Below are positions 1 through 6,777 of a DNA stretch of 15,730 nt, piece by piece; position 1 is the first letter of the stretch, and every line of letters begins with the position of its first letter. The notes under the pieces are model-generated. The model was given only the letters and a program-made list of their open reading frames with translations. It searched no databases and was not told the origin of the DNA. The DNA lies in NCBI GenBank assembly GCA_021811225.1, contig JAJZPJ010000046.1:1-15730 (forward strand), in the 5' to 3' direction. This stretch comes from Pseudomonadota bacterium. GTDB taxonomy: Bacteria; Pseudomonadota; Gammaproteobacteria; Burkholderiales; Rhodocyclaceae. The position numbers and the translations under genes are program-made.

Positions 1-43
1 CCCGAGCGGAAAATGATCCGCCCATGATAACGCCCGCTGCGGC

Positions 44-1240
44 TCAGAAGAAGGCCTGGATCCCGGTCTGGGCGCGGCCGAGGATCAGCGCGTGGATGTC
101 GTGCGTGCCCTCGTAGGTATTGACCACCTCGAGGTTCACCATGTGGCGGATGACGCCGAACTCGTCGGAGATGCCGTTGCCGCCGAGCATGTCGCGCGCC
201 ACGCGCGCCACGTCGAGCGACTTGCCGCAGGAGTTGCGCTTCATGATCGAGGTGATCTCGACCGCCGCGGTGCCCTCGTCCTTCATCCGCCCCAGGCGCA
301 GGCAGCCCTGCAGGGCCAGCGTGATCTCGGTCTGCATGTCGGCCAGCTTCTTCTGCACCAGCTGGTTGGCCGCCAGCGGCCGGCCGAACTGCTTGCGGTC
401 GAGCACGTACTGGCGCGCCCGGTGCCAGCAGTCCTCCGCCGCGCCGAGCGCGCCCCAGGCGATGCCGTAGCGCGCCGAGTTCAAGCAGGTGAACGGCCCC
501 TTGAGTCCGGTCACGCCGGGCATCAGGTTCTCTTCCGGCACGAACACCTCGTCCATGACGATCTCGCCGGTGATCGAGGCGCGCAGTCCGACCTTGCCGT
601 GGATGGCCGGGGCGGACAGGCCCTTCATGCCCTTTTCCAGGATGAAGCCGCGGATCACGTCGTCCTCGGTCTTGGCCCAGACCACGAAGACGTCGGCGAT
701 CGGCGAGTTGGAGATCCACATCTTGGAACCCGACAGCGAATAGCCGCCGGGGGCCTTCTTCGCCCGCGTCACCATGCTGCCCGGGTCCGAGCCGTGGTTG
801 GGCTCGGTCAGGCCGAAGCAGCCGATCAGCTCGCCGGTGGCGAGCTTGGGCAGGTACTTCTTCCTCTGCGCCTCGCTGCCGAATTCGTAGATCGGCACCA
901 TCACCAGCGAGGACTGCACGCTCATCATCGAGCGGTAGCCGGAATCGACCCGCTCGACCTCGCGCGCGATCAGGCCGTAGCAGACGTAGTTCAGGCCGGA
1001 GCCGCCGTATTCGGCCGGGATGGTCGGGCCGAGCAGGCCCAGCTCGCCCATCTCGCGGAAGATCGCCGGGTCGGTGGTCTCGTTCCTGAAGGCGTCCTGG
1101 ATGCGCGGCGCGAGCTTGCCCTGGCAATACTGCCGGGCGGCGTCGCGCACCATGCGCTCGTCCTCGGACAGCTGGTCGTCGAGGAGCAGGGGATCGTCCC
1201 ACTTGAAGGAGGCGGCGTGCTTGGCGGTCGGTTTGTTCAT
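44..1240 (-). CDS. gcdH: Glutaryl-CoA dehydrogenase (decarboxylating)
   Basis: An FAD enzyme of the acyl-CoA dehydrogenase family, 398 residues, the usual length. It would oxidise and decarboxylate glutaryl-CoA to crotonyl-CoA and CO2, passing electrons to ETF, at the bottom of the anaerobic benzoate pathway. The C-terminal motif NTYEGTHDIHALILGR carries the catalytic base (Glu377). The pair Glu96 and Arg103, followed by Ser104 in the context GYRSMMSVQSS, matches the residues that hold the gamma-carboxylate of glutaryl-CoA in characterised enzymes. These separate it from ordinary acyl-CoA dehydrogenases. The ATG at 1240 has only a weak ribosome site (GGAA about 5 bases upstream). It is the last gene of the left-going block, 28 bases after the zinc-ribbon gene, and its position beside bzd genes fits a catabolic role. 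The assignment is firm. Confidence 0.96.
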   Translation of the reverse strand: MNKPTAKHAASFKWDDPLLLDDQLSEDERMVRDAARQYCQGKLAPRIQDAFRNETTDPAIFREMGELGLLGPTIPAEYGGSGLNYVCYGLIAREVERVDSGYRSMMSVQSSLVMVPIYEFGSEAQRKKYLPKLATGELIGCFGLTEPNHGSDPGSMVTRAKKAPGGYSLSGSKMWISNSPIADVFVVWAKTEDDVIRGFILEKGMKGLSAPAIHGKVGLRASITGEIVMDEVFVPEENLMPGVTGLKGPFTCLNSARYGIAWGALGAAEDCWHRARQYVLDRKQFGRPLAANQLVQKKLADMQTEITLALQGCLRLGRMKDEGTAAVEITSIMKRNSCGKSLDVARVARDMLGGNGISDEFGVIRHMVNLEVVNTYEGTHDIHALILGRAQTGIQAFF

Positions 1241-1268
1241 GTTCGTTCCAGTCGGTTGGGTGAGGGTC

Positions 1269-1460
1269 CTAGGGTTGAAGCGGTGTCTGCGCGCTCTCGG
1301 CCGCGAATCGGGCCAGCGCCATTTGATATTCGGCGAGGTTCTCGGGAGTCACCTCGGCGCCGCATTCATAGCAGGTATTGCCGCCGTGGCGGTCGAACCA
1401 GCGGCAGCCGCAGTGGTCGCAGGCGAGTTCGGGGGCGCCGTGGGGGTTCAGGAAGATCAT
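1269..1460 (-). CDS. Small zinc-ribbon protein, 63 residues
   Basis: A short gene of 63 codons plus TAG. Residues 14-33 form a treble-clef/zinc-ribbon pattern, C14-x2-C17 (with an extra C19) and C30-x2-C33, in the context CDHCGCRWFD and CYECG, so a structural zinc site is likely. The C-terminal half is a predicted amphipathic helix without cysteines. The start ATG overlaps the TGA stop of the upstream gene as ATGA (1457-1460), a translational-coupling arrangement that supports both starts. There is no strong separate ribosome site. I do not recognise the family. The tight coupling to the 151-residue unknown protein suggests the two act together, perhaps as a small adaptor or Fe/Zn-binding partner. 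That role is inference. Confidence 0.75.
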   Translation of the reverse strand: MIFLNPHGAPELACDHCGCRWFDRHGGNTCYECGAEVTPENLAEYQMALARFAAESAQTPLQP

Positions 1461-1912
1461 CGGCAGGCCCCGAGAAACGACAGGCCCAGCGATTCGAGGA
1501 ATTCCTCGTAACCGGCGTCTTGCAATTGGTACTTGTTCTTCATCACGTAGAACATGATGCCACCCTTGCGGATCAGCCGCTTGATCATGCCCAGCGCCTC
1601 GCCCGACAGCGCCTCGCGCATGGCGGCGAGCGCCTCGTCCTCGGCGACGAAGAGCAGATCCACCCGGGCGTCCTGGAAGCCGGCGTAATCCTCGAGGCTG
1701 GTCTGCATGCCGGTCTCCCGCCGCTCCCAGGCCATCATGTCGCCGGCGCCCTTGGCCGCCATCAGCCCGGCCACGTGCTTGCCCGGCGTGACGCCGGACT
1801 CCGAGCGCGAAACGAAGCCGACGCGCGAACCCGCGCTCATTTCGGAGAACAGTTCGGCGTGGCGATCGAGCATCGCCTGCCAGGCCGAAAGATCGCCGAA
1901 AGCGTTTGCCAT
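1457..1912 (-). CDS. Conserved-looking protein of unknown function, 151 residues
   Basis: A soluble 151-residue protein with no signal peptide or membrane segment. It is rich in acidic and aliphatic residues, with a probable alpha/beta core (VDLLFVAEDEALAAMREAL, residues about 84-102) and a C-terminal stretch GGIMFYVMKNKYQL. There are no cysteine motifs apart from one Cys near the C-terminus. I do not recognise the family. The ATG at 1912 lies 9 bases after the RidA-like stop. The GAGGAG upstream sits unusually close to it, so initiation may depend on coupling to the upstream gene. Its stop overlaps the start of the zinc-ribbon gene. Codon use matches the neighbours and the gene sits inside a tight catabolic block, so it is very probably real. 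Confidence 0.8.
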   Translation of the reverse strand: MANAFGDLSAWQAMLDRHAELFSEMSAGSRVGFVSRSESGVTPGKHVAGLMAAKGAGDMMAWERRETGMQTSLEDYAGFQDARVDLLFVAEDEALAAMREALSGEALGMIKRLIRKGGIMFYVMKNKYQLQDAGYEEFLESLGLSFLGACR

Positions 1913-1921
1913 CGCTCCTCT

Positions 1922-2314
1922 TCAGCTCGCCAGCATGGCGGTCGCCTCGATCTCGATCTTCGCGCCGACCTCGACGAAACCGGCCACCTGCAGCGCGGTC
2001 ATCGCGGGAAAGTGCCGGCCCATGATGTCGCGGTAGGCCGCGCCGATCTCGGCCAGGCGCTCGTTGTATTCCACCTGGTCGGCCAGATACCAGTTCATGC
2101 GCACGACGTCGGCGGGCGCGGCGCCGGCCTGGGCGAGGATGCCGACGATGTTGGTCAGCGCCTGGCGGGCCTGGCCGACCAGATCGTCGGTGCGGAAAAT
2201 CTCCTGTTCGTCCCAGCCGACCTGGCCGGCGACGAAGACCATGCGTCCGGCGCAGACGACGCCGTTCGAATAGCCCTTGGGACGGACCCAGCCCGGGGGG
2301 TGCAGAAACTCCAT
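1922..2314 (-). CDS. Rid-family (YjgF/YER057c/UK114) protein lacking the RidA catalytic arginine
   Basis: A 130-residue protein with the single-domain Rid fold, normally a homotrimer with ligand sites between subunits. Family features are FVAGQVGWD (residues 27-35), the central helix QARQALTNIVGILAQAGAAPADVVRMNWYL (split around residues 48-77) and the C-terminal strand KIEIEATAML. Archetypal RidA has an arginine at position 105 (context P-A/S-R) that binds the carboxylate of 2-iminoacids and is essential for imine deamination. Here the context is FPAMTAL, with Met105. This protein is therefore not expected to be a classical imine deaminase and belongs with other Rid subfamilies, some of which occur in catabolic operons and may hydrolyse or bind pathway intermediates. 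GGAG lies about 9 bases before the ATG. It starts 38 bases after the flavoprotein gene. Confidence 0.9.
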   Translation of the reverse strand: MEFLHPPGWVRPKGYSNGVVCAGRMVFVAGQVGWDEQEIFRTDDLVGQARQALTNIVGILAQAGAAPADVVRMNWYLADQVEYNERLAEIGAAYRDIMGRHFPAMTALQVAGFVEVGAKIEIEATAMLAS

Positions 2315-2352
2315 CGCAGTATGCTCCGTAGTGTGGATAGTCGCGCCGGCGC

Positions 2353-4323
2353 TCAGATGCGCACGCCCATCCGGTAGCCCTCGTGGATGGCGGCGTCCAG
2401 CCCGCGGGCGATGACCGCGTCGCCGGCCCCGTGCAGCTCATCGACCATCCACTGGAATTCGTGGAACAGGTCGTGGTTGGCCTTGCGCGGGCTGGAGACC
2501 AGCACCGTGTCGGCGGCGACGAAGCTCTCCTCGCCCTTGGCGTTTTTCACCGTGGCGCCCTCTGACGTGACCTTCACCAGGCGCGAGGAGGTCAGCGTGC
2601 GGATGCCCAGCTCGTCGACCCAGGCGGTGTGCCGCCACTTGAAGGTGGGCATGACGTCGCCGGCGACGCGCTTTTCCTCCTCGACCACCACCACCTCGTG
2701 GCCCGCCTTGGTCAGCGACTCGGCGATGGTCAGGCCGATCATGCCGCCGCCCACCATCACCACGCGGTGGCCCGGCTTGATCCTGCCGTGGGCGACCTCC
2801 AGCGCATCGACCAGGAGCTCCGCGCCCTCGAGATAACGGAAGGCGCCCAGGTCCGTCCGGGCGCCGGCGGCGACCAGGCAGACGTCGTACTGGTGCAGCA
2901 CGCTCCTCATGAACTTGGCGTTGGCCTCGGTGTTCAAGCGAACCTCGATGCCGAGCTTGTCGGCCATCACCCGGTAGTAGTCGATGACGCTACGCAGATC
3001 CTCAGGACGGGCGAGATCGTTGGCGGCGTAGGCGGCGAGATTGCCGCCTATGTGCGCCGACTTCTCGAACACGGTGACCTCGTGGCCGCGCTTCCTGGCG
3101 GTGATGGCCGCCTCCATGCCGGCCGGGCCGGCGCCGATGACCATGATCCGCTTCTTTTCCACGGCCGGCGTGATCGCGTATTCGGGCTCGACCTCGTGGC
3201 CCAGCACCGGATTCATCGTGCAGGTGTAGGGCAGGTCGCGGAACAGCCGCGACAGGCAGTTGAGCGAGCCGATGCAGGGGCGCACCTCGTTCAAGCGGTC
3301 CTCGGCCGCCTTGTGGATCAGCTCCGGGTCGGCGAGCAGCGGGCGGCACACCTCCCAGTAGTCGAAGACGCCGTCACGGATGCACTGGTCGGCCATCACC
3401 GGATCGGGCAGGCGGTTGCCGAAGGCGATCGCGGTCTTGGGGAACAGCCGCTTGGCCTTGGCCGAGAGATGGTTCCAGTGGCCCGGCGAGACGTCGCGGC
3501 CGAAGGAGGACTCGGGCGCCTCCTGCCAGCCGACGGTGACCGAGATCATGTCCACGCCGCAATCCACGGCCTGCTGCATCAGCTCGAAGCACTCGTCCTC
3601 GCTGTTGCCGCCCCAGCGGTCCATCAGTTCCGCGGCGTTCAGGCGGATCAGCATCGGGCTGTCGGGCGTGGCCTGCTTGACCGCGTCGATCAGCTCGCGC
3701 ATGAAGCGGCCGCGGTTCTCGACCGAGCCGCCGTATTCGTCGCTGCGCTGGTTGGTGAAGCGCGAGTTGAAGTTGGCCAGCAGGTAGCCCATGAAGCTGG
3801 TCACCTCGGTGCCGTCGAAGCCGGCGCGGATGGCGCGGCGGGCGGCGTCGGCGTGCTGGGCGACGATGGCCTTGATCTGCTCCTTGGTCAGTTCGCGCGG
3901 CGGCCGGAAGTGGGGCAGGGTCTGCGGCACCACCGAGGGCTGGATGCAGTAGCCCAGGTCGATGCCGCCGTAGCGGCCGGCGTGGAGGATCTGCTGGATG
4001 GCGACGGCGCCGGCGTCGTGGATGTAGCCGGCGATGGTCTCGAACTGGGGAATGAACTTGTCGTCGAAGATCGCCACCTGGCGGAAGTAGGCCTTGCCCT
4101 CGCCCAGCGGGTCGGGATAGGCGCCCTGGTTGGTGATGATGCCGCAGCCGGTGCTGGCGATCACCCGCACCCTGGCCAGCTCGCGCGGCGTGATGAAGCC
4201 GTCGCGGCCGTTGTAGTTGGAAACGCAGCAGGCGCCGTACTTGACCATGTTCTTGGTCTTGAATCTGCCGATGCTCCCTGGCCGGAACAAGTGCTTGAGT
4301 TTCTCTTCTCCGGGTCTGTTCAC
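2353..4323 (-). CDS. Old-yellow-enzyme/2,4-dienoyl-CoA-reductase-type flavoprotein (FMN, FAD, altered Fe-S site)
   Basis: A 656-residue protein with the three-part layout of 2,4-dienoyl-CoA reductase and trimethylamine dehydrogenase. Residues about 10-345 form an FMN TIM barrel (HAGRYGG at 114-120; GYLLANFNSRFTNQRSDEYG from 179, with Tyr180 where dienoyl-CoA reductase has its catalytic Tyr). A cluster loop spans 350-368. A C-terminal FAD/NAD(P) module follows (VIGAGPAGMEAA near 395-406; VMVGGGMIGLTIAES further on). The cluster loop reads CIGSLNCLSR then C368, so the ligand set is C350, S353, C356 and C368, with Ser in place of the second Cys of the trimethylamine-dehydrogenase-like motif. The start is GTG at 4323, backed by GGAGGAG about 7 bases upstream. 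It opens the second left-going block. A role in reducing an unsaturated cyclic or linear acyl-CoA is plausible but not shown; the substrate is unknown. Confidence 0.88.
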   Translation of the reverse strand: MNRPGEEKLKHLFRPGSIGRFKTKNMVKYGACCVSNYNGRDGFITPRELARVRVIASTGCGIITNQGAYPDPLGEGKAYFRQVAIFDDKFIPQFETIAGYIHDAGAVAIQQILHAGRYGGIDLGYCIQPSVVPQTLPHFRPPRELTKEQIKAIVAQHADAARRAIRAGFDGTEVTSFMGYLLANFNSRFTNQRSDEYGGSVENRGRFMRELIDAVKQATPDSPMLIRLNAAELMDRWGGNSEDECFELMQQAVDCGVDMISVTVGWQEAPESSFGRDVSPGHWNHLSAKAKRLFPKTAIAFGNRLPDPVMADQCIRDGVFDYWEVCRPLLADPELIHKAAEDRLNEVRPCIGSLNCLSRLFRDLPYTCTMNPVLGHEVEPEYAITPAVEKKRIMVIGAGPAGMEAAITARKRGHEVTVFEKSAHIGGNLAAYAANDLARPEDLRSVIDYYRVMADKLGIEVRLNTEANAKFMRSVLHQYDVCLVAAGARTDLGAFRYLEGAELLVDALEVAHGRIKPGHRVVMVGGGMIGLTIAESLTKAGHEVVVVEEEKRVAGDVMPTFKWRHTAWVDELGIRTLTSSRLVKVTSEGATVKNAKGEESFVAADTVLVSSPRKANHDLFHEFQWMVDELHGAGDAVIARGLDAAIHEGYRMGVRI

Positions 4324-4351
4324 TGGCGCGCTCCTCCGTTGCGATTTGTTC

Positions 4352-4384
4352 GTATACTGTATACAAGCACCCCCGAGGTGTCAA
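4352..4384 (-). promoter_or_regulatory. Putative repressor-controlled promoter of the flavoprotein-gcdH block
   Basis: On the minus strand a perfect -35 hexamer TTGACA (4384-4379) is followed by an odd-centred inverted repeat GTATAC-A-GTATAC (4364-4352). The repeat covers where the -10 would be: TATACA after a 15-base spacer or TACAGT after 17 bases, each 4 of 6 matches. The GTG start of the flavoprotein lies about 30 bases downstream. The overlap of palindrome and -10 is the typical arrangement of a repressor operator. TTGTATAC resembles half-sites of GntR/FadR-type regulators, but the regulator is not identifiable. No FNR-like box or TGCA repeat is seen here, so this block may be controlled differently from the bzd arms. 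Confidence 0.5.
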
Positions 4385-4386
4385 TC

Positions 4387-4406
4387 GCCGCCCCCGGGGG
4401 AGCGGC
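4387..4406. other. GC-rich hairpin downstream of bzdY
   Basis: GCCGC (4387-4391) pairs with GCGGC (4402-4406) around CCCCGGGGG. It lies in the 111-base gap between bzdY and the flavoprotein gene, just upstream of the TTGACA element. No run of U follows on the transcribed strand, so it is not a standard intrinsic terminator, though it could slow polymerase or protect the bzdY mRNA end. Confidence 0.35.
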
Positions 4407-4417
4407 GCTGCGGTGAA

Positions 4418-4433
4418 TCGGGCTGAAGCCGGA
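4418..4433. repeat. REP-like palindrome fragment
   Basis: TCGGGCTGAAGCCGGA is a near copy, with one mismatch in the stem, of the arm of the large palindrome between bzdP and bzdQ (core GTCGGGCTGAAGCCCGAC). It lies 1 base beyond the bzdY stop codon, a usual place for REP-type elements that form mRNA 3' hairpins. Confidence 0.5.
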
Positions 4434-4434
4434 C

Positions 4435-5562
4435 TTACTTGGGTTTGGCCAGCACCTGCTCGGCGAACTTGTCGTCGAAGACCTGGCCCTCGGCGACCAG
4501 TTGGCGGTACTTGACGAAGTCGATCACGTCGCGGCCGGTGGCCTTCTTGGCGTCGAAGGCGTTGAAGCCCAGGTAGGCCTCGTGGTTCATGTTGGCCGCG
4601 AGCCAGTGGCGGTTGGCGAGCTTCATCTGGTCCCAGAAGAACTTCTTCTTGGCGCGGATGCCGTCGATCGACTTGATCAGGCAGCCCGGGAAGAGATTGG
4701 TGAACTTCCAGACCATGGCATTGACCTCCTTGTCCAGCAGCTCGAAGTCGGTGGCGCATTGCGCCATCAGTTCCTTGGCCTTCGCCACGTCTTCCTTGCC
4801 GATCGACTCGCCATAGACGATCTCGCCGTCATCGACGAAGGTGTCGGTGCGCACCAGCGGGTTCTTCAGCCACTTGCCGTCCTTCTTCAGCACCGGCACC
4901 ACCTTGGTGAGCAGGCCCTTGGACTTCATCTTGTAGGCGCTCCACGGCTCGCAGGAGATGCAGTTGTACATCGCGTCTTCCATCGACAGGAACCAGGGCA
5001 GGAAGTCGGTCGAGCCGCCGTCCGGCGCCGAGCCGTGCTTCGGGCCGGCCTGGCCGTAGATGGCCAGGTCCGAGGAGATGGTGATGTCGGTGGCCATGCC
5101 GATCTCCTGGCCGCCGCCGACGCGCATGCCATTGACCCGGCAGATCACCGGCTTCTTGCAGTTCAGGATGCCATCGACCATGGTGTTGAACAGGTCCATG
5201 TACTCGCCGTACTCGTTCGGCCGCTTGGCGTAGTAGGCGGCGTACTCGGCGGTGTTGCCGCCGGTGCAGAAGGCCTTGTCGCCGACCGCGGTGAACACCA
5301 CGGCGACGATCTTGCGGTCGCTTGATGCGCGCTGGAAGCCGGCGATCACGCCCTTGACCATCTCGGTGGTGTAGGAATTGTACTGCGCCGGATTGTTGAG
5401 CCAGATCCAGGCCGAATAGAGGCCGGCCGCGGCCTGGCCCTTGTCGTCCACCACCGGACGCTCCTCGTACATCACGGTCGGCGCCTCCTTGCCGAAGTGG
5501 CTGTTGTCGAACAGCTGGTGGTCCTTGAGTTCGTTGTCCCTGCGTAGCCATTCCAGTGCCAT
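4435..5562 (-). CDS. bzdY: 6-oxocyclohex-1-ene-1-carbonyl-CoA hydrolase (ring opening)
   Basis: A 375-residue crotonase-superfamily enzyme, called Oah in Thauera. It adds water twice to 6-oxocyclohex-1-ene-1-carbonyl-CoA and cleaves the ring C-C bond to give 3-hydroxypimelyl-CoA. The N-terminal segment MALEWLRRDNELKDHQLFD and the length are typical of this family and longer than a plain enoyl-CoA hydratase. The oxyanion-hole regions are FCTGGNTAEYAAYY (from residue 98) and VGGGQEIGMATD (148-159), followed by GQAGPKHGSAPDGGSTDF. The open frame extends upstream into bzdX, but the ATG at 5562 has AGGAG 7 bases before it and begins the conserved N-terminus. It lies 19 bases after bzdX in the same operon, matching the reaction order hydratase, dehydrogenase, hydrolase. 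Confidence 0.96.
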   Translation of the reverse strand: MALEWLRRDNELKDHQLFDNSHFGKEAPTVMYEERPVVDDKGQAAAGLYSAWIWLNNPAQYNSYTTEMVKGVIAGFQRASSDRKIVAVVFTAVGDKAFCTGGNTAEYAAYYAKRPNEYGEYMDLFNTMVDGILNCKKPVICRVNGMRVGGGQEIGMATDITISSDLAIYGQAGPKHGSAPDGGSTDFLPWFLSMEDAMYNCISCEPWSAYKMKSKGLLTKVVPVLKKDGKWLKNPLVRTDTFVDDGEIVYGESIGKEDVAKAKELMAQCATDFELLDKEVNAMVWKFTNLFPGCLIKSIDGIRAKKKFFWDQMKLANRHWLAANMNHEAYLGFNAFDAKKATGRDVIDFVKYRQLVAEGQVFDDKFAEQVLAKPK

Positions 5563-5582
5563 GTCGTTTCTCCTAAATGAAA

Positions 5583-6650
5583 TCAAAAATCGGGGGTGAG
5601 CACCACGCGCCGGGAGAGCTTGCCGTGGTGGGCCTGGTCGAATACCTCGGCGATCTGGCTCATCGGCCGCGTCTCGACGAAGGGCTCGAGCGCGATCCTG
5701 CCGTCCACGCACATCTCCAGCACCTGCGGATAGGACTGCGGCGGGCAGCCCCAGGTGCCGATGATCTCGGCGTCGAAGGCCATCAGCTTGGAGAGCATGT
5801 AGGAGGTCTCGTCGCTGCCGTAGCCGACCACGATCAGCTTGCCGACGAAGGACAGCAGGGCCAGCGCCAGCTCCTGTCCGGGCTTGGAACCGGTGACCTC
5901 GAAGATCTTCCAGCCGAAGTTCGCGGGCAGGCCCTGCTCCTTGCAGTAGCCCTTGATCAGCTCCTTCACCTCCTTGGCGCTCTTGCCCTTGGGGTTGATG
6001 GTGAAGTCGGCGCCGTAGCCGCGCATGAACGCCAGCTTTTCCTCGTTGATGTCGATGCCGATCACCGCGCGCGCGCCCATGCCCTTGGCCACCTGGGTCA
6101 TGAAGCTGCCGACGCCGCCGGCGGCGCCGATCACCACGACCAGGTCGCCGGCCGCAAGCTCGGCGCGCCTGGCGGCGTGGTAGGGCGTGGTGACCGCGTC
6201 GGCGACCACCGCCAGGTGTTCCAGCGGCAGTTTGCCGCGCTCGCCCACCACGCACAGGTCGTGGCCGGGCACCGGGATGTGGCTGGCGAAGCCGCCGTAG
6301 ATGCCCATCGAATTGCCCGGCATCTTCTGCTTGAGGCAGCGGTTGGGCCGGCCCATCCGGCAGATCTCGCAGTCGTTGCAGGGCAGCACCGCGGGCACGA
6401 TCACTTCCTTGCCGAGCAGGCGCGGGTCCCCCGCCACCACCACGCCGGCAATTTCGTGGCCCAGGGTCAGGGGCGGCTTCTGGATGGTCGGCACGCCCAT
6501 GTAGAAGTAGGACAGATCGGTGTGGCAGACGCCGCAGCCGCGGACCTCGACCAGCACCTCGCCGGCCTGGAGCTCCGGCACCGGGATCTCGGTGCGCAGC
6601 AACTTCCCCGGCTCGGTCATCTGCCAGGTCTGGATGGTTTTCGGGATCAT
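5583..6650 (-). CDS. bzdX: 6-hydroxycyclohex-1-ene-1-carbonyl-CoA dehydrogenase
   Basis: A 355-residue zinc-dependent medium-chain alcohol dehydrogenase, called Had in Thauera. It oxidises the 6-hydroxyl of 6-hydroxycyclohex-1-ene-1-carbonyl-CoA with NAD+ to the 6-oxo compound used by BzdY. The catalytic zinc region has C42 in GCGVCHTDL and H65-E66 in LGHE. The structural zinc loop has C91, C94, C97 and C105 in CNDCEICRMGRPNRC. The NAD-binding turn is GAAGGVG (175-181), ending in the acidic IGIDI. AGGAG lies about 5 bases before the ATG at 6650. The family alone would say only zinc alcohol dehydrogenase; its place between the hydratase and the hydrolase makes the specific call strong. Confidence 0.95.
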   Translation of the reverse strand: MIPKTIQTWQMTEPGKLLRTEIPVPELQAGEVLVEVRGCGVCHTDLSYFYMGVPTIQKPPLTLGHEIAGVVVAGDPRLLGKEVIVPAVLPCNDCEICRMGRPNRCLKQKMPGNSMGIYGGFASHIPVPGHDLCVVGERGKLPLEHLAVVADAVTTPYHAARRAELAAGDLVVVIGAAGGVGSFMTQVAKGMGARAVIGIDINEEKLAFMRGYGADFTINPKGKSAKEVKELIKGYCKEQGLPANFGWKIFEVTGSKPGQELALALLSFVGKLIVVGYGSDETSYMLSKLMAFDAEIIGTWGCPPQSYPQVLEMCVDGRIALEPFVETRPMSQIAEVFDQAHHGKLSRRVVLTPDF

Positions 6651-6665
6651 GTTTTCTCCTGCAAA

Positions 6666-6762
6666 GTTGCCGCCGAAGGGCCGCCCCGAGGCGGCAACAG
6701 CGTGCTACATGGAGCCGCCGTCAGGCGGCGAACGGGCGTCACCCCCTTCTCCGGGAAGGGGG
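6666..6762. repeat. Three consecutive hairpins in the bzdW-bzdX gap
   Basis: The 127-base gap 6651-6777 holds three perfect inverted repeats. GTTGCCGCC (6666-6674) pairs with GGCGGCAAC (6690-6698). GCCGCC (6714-6719) pairs with GGCGGC (6724-6729). CCCCCTTC (6742-6749) pairs with GAAGGGGG (6755-6762). None is followed by a U run in the direction of transcription (right to left). They look like REP-type intergenic elements that could set mRNA stability or uneven expression within the operon, rather than full terminators. Confidence 0.6.
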
Positions 6763-6777
6763 CTGGGGGGTAGGTGC

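Noticed and set aside
6..21. GCGGA/TCCGC hairpin downstream of gcdH as a terminator
   Set aside because: Only a 5-base stem with no U run on the transcribed strand, and the window edge hides the context.
92..2377. Very long plus-strand open frame opposite gcdH and its neighbours
   Set aside because: It is antisense to four convincing genes, its translation is rich in His/Arg/Ala-type GC shadow sequence, and it has no recognisable domain.
5563..6255. Upstream extension of the bzdY frame into bzdX
   Set aside because: Translation is Arg/Gly-rich shadow sequence; the conserved N-terminus and AGGAG support the ATG at 5562.
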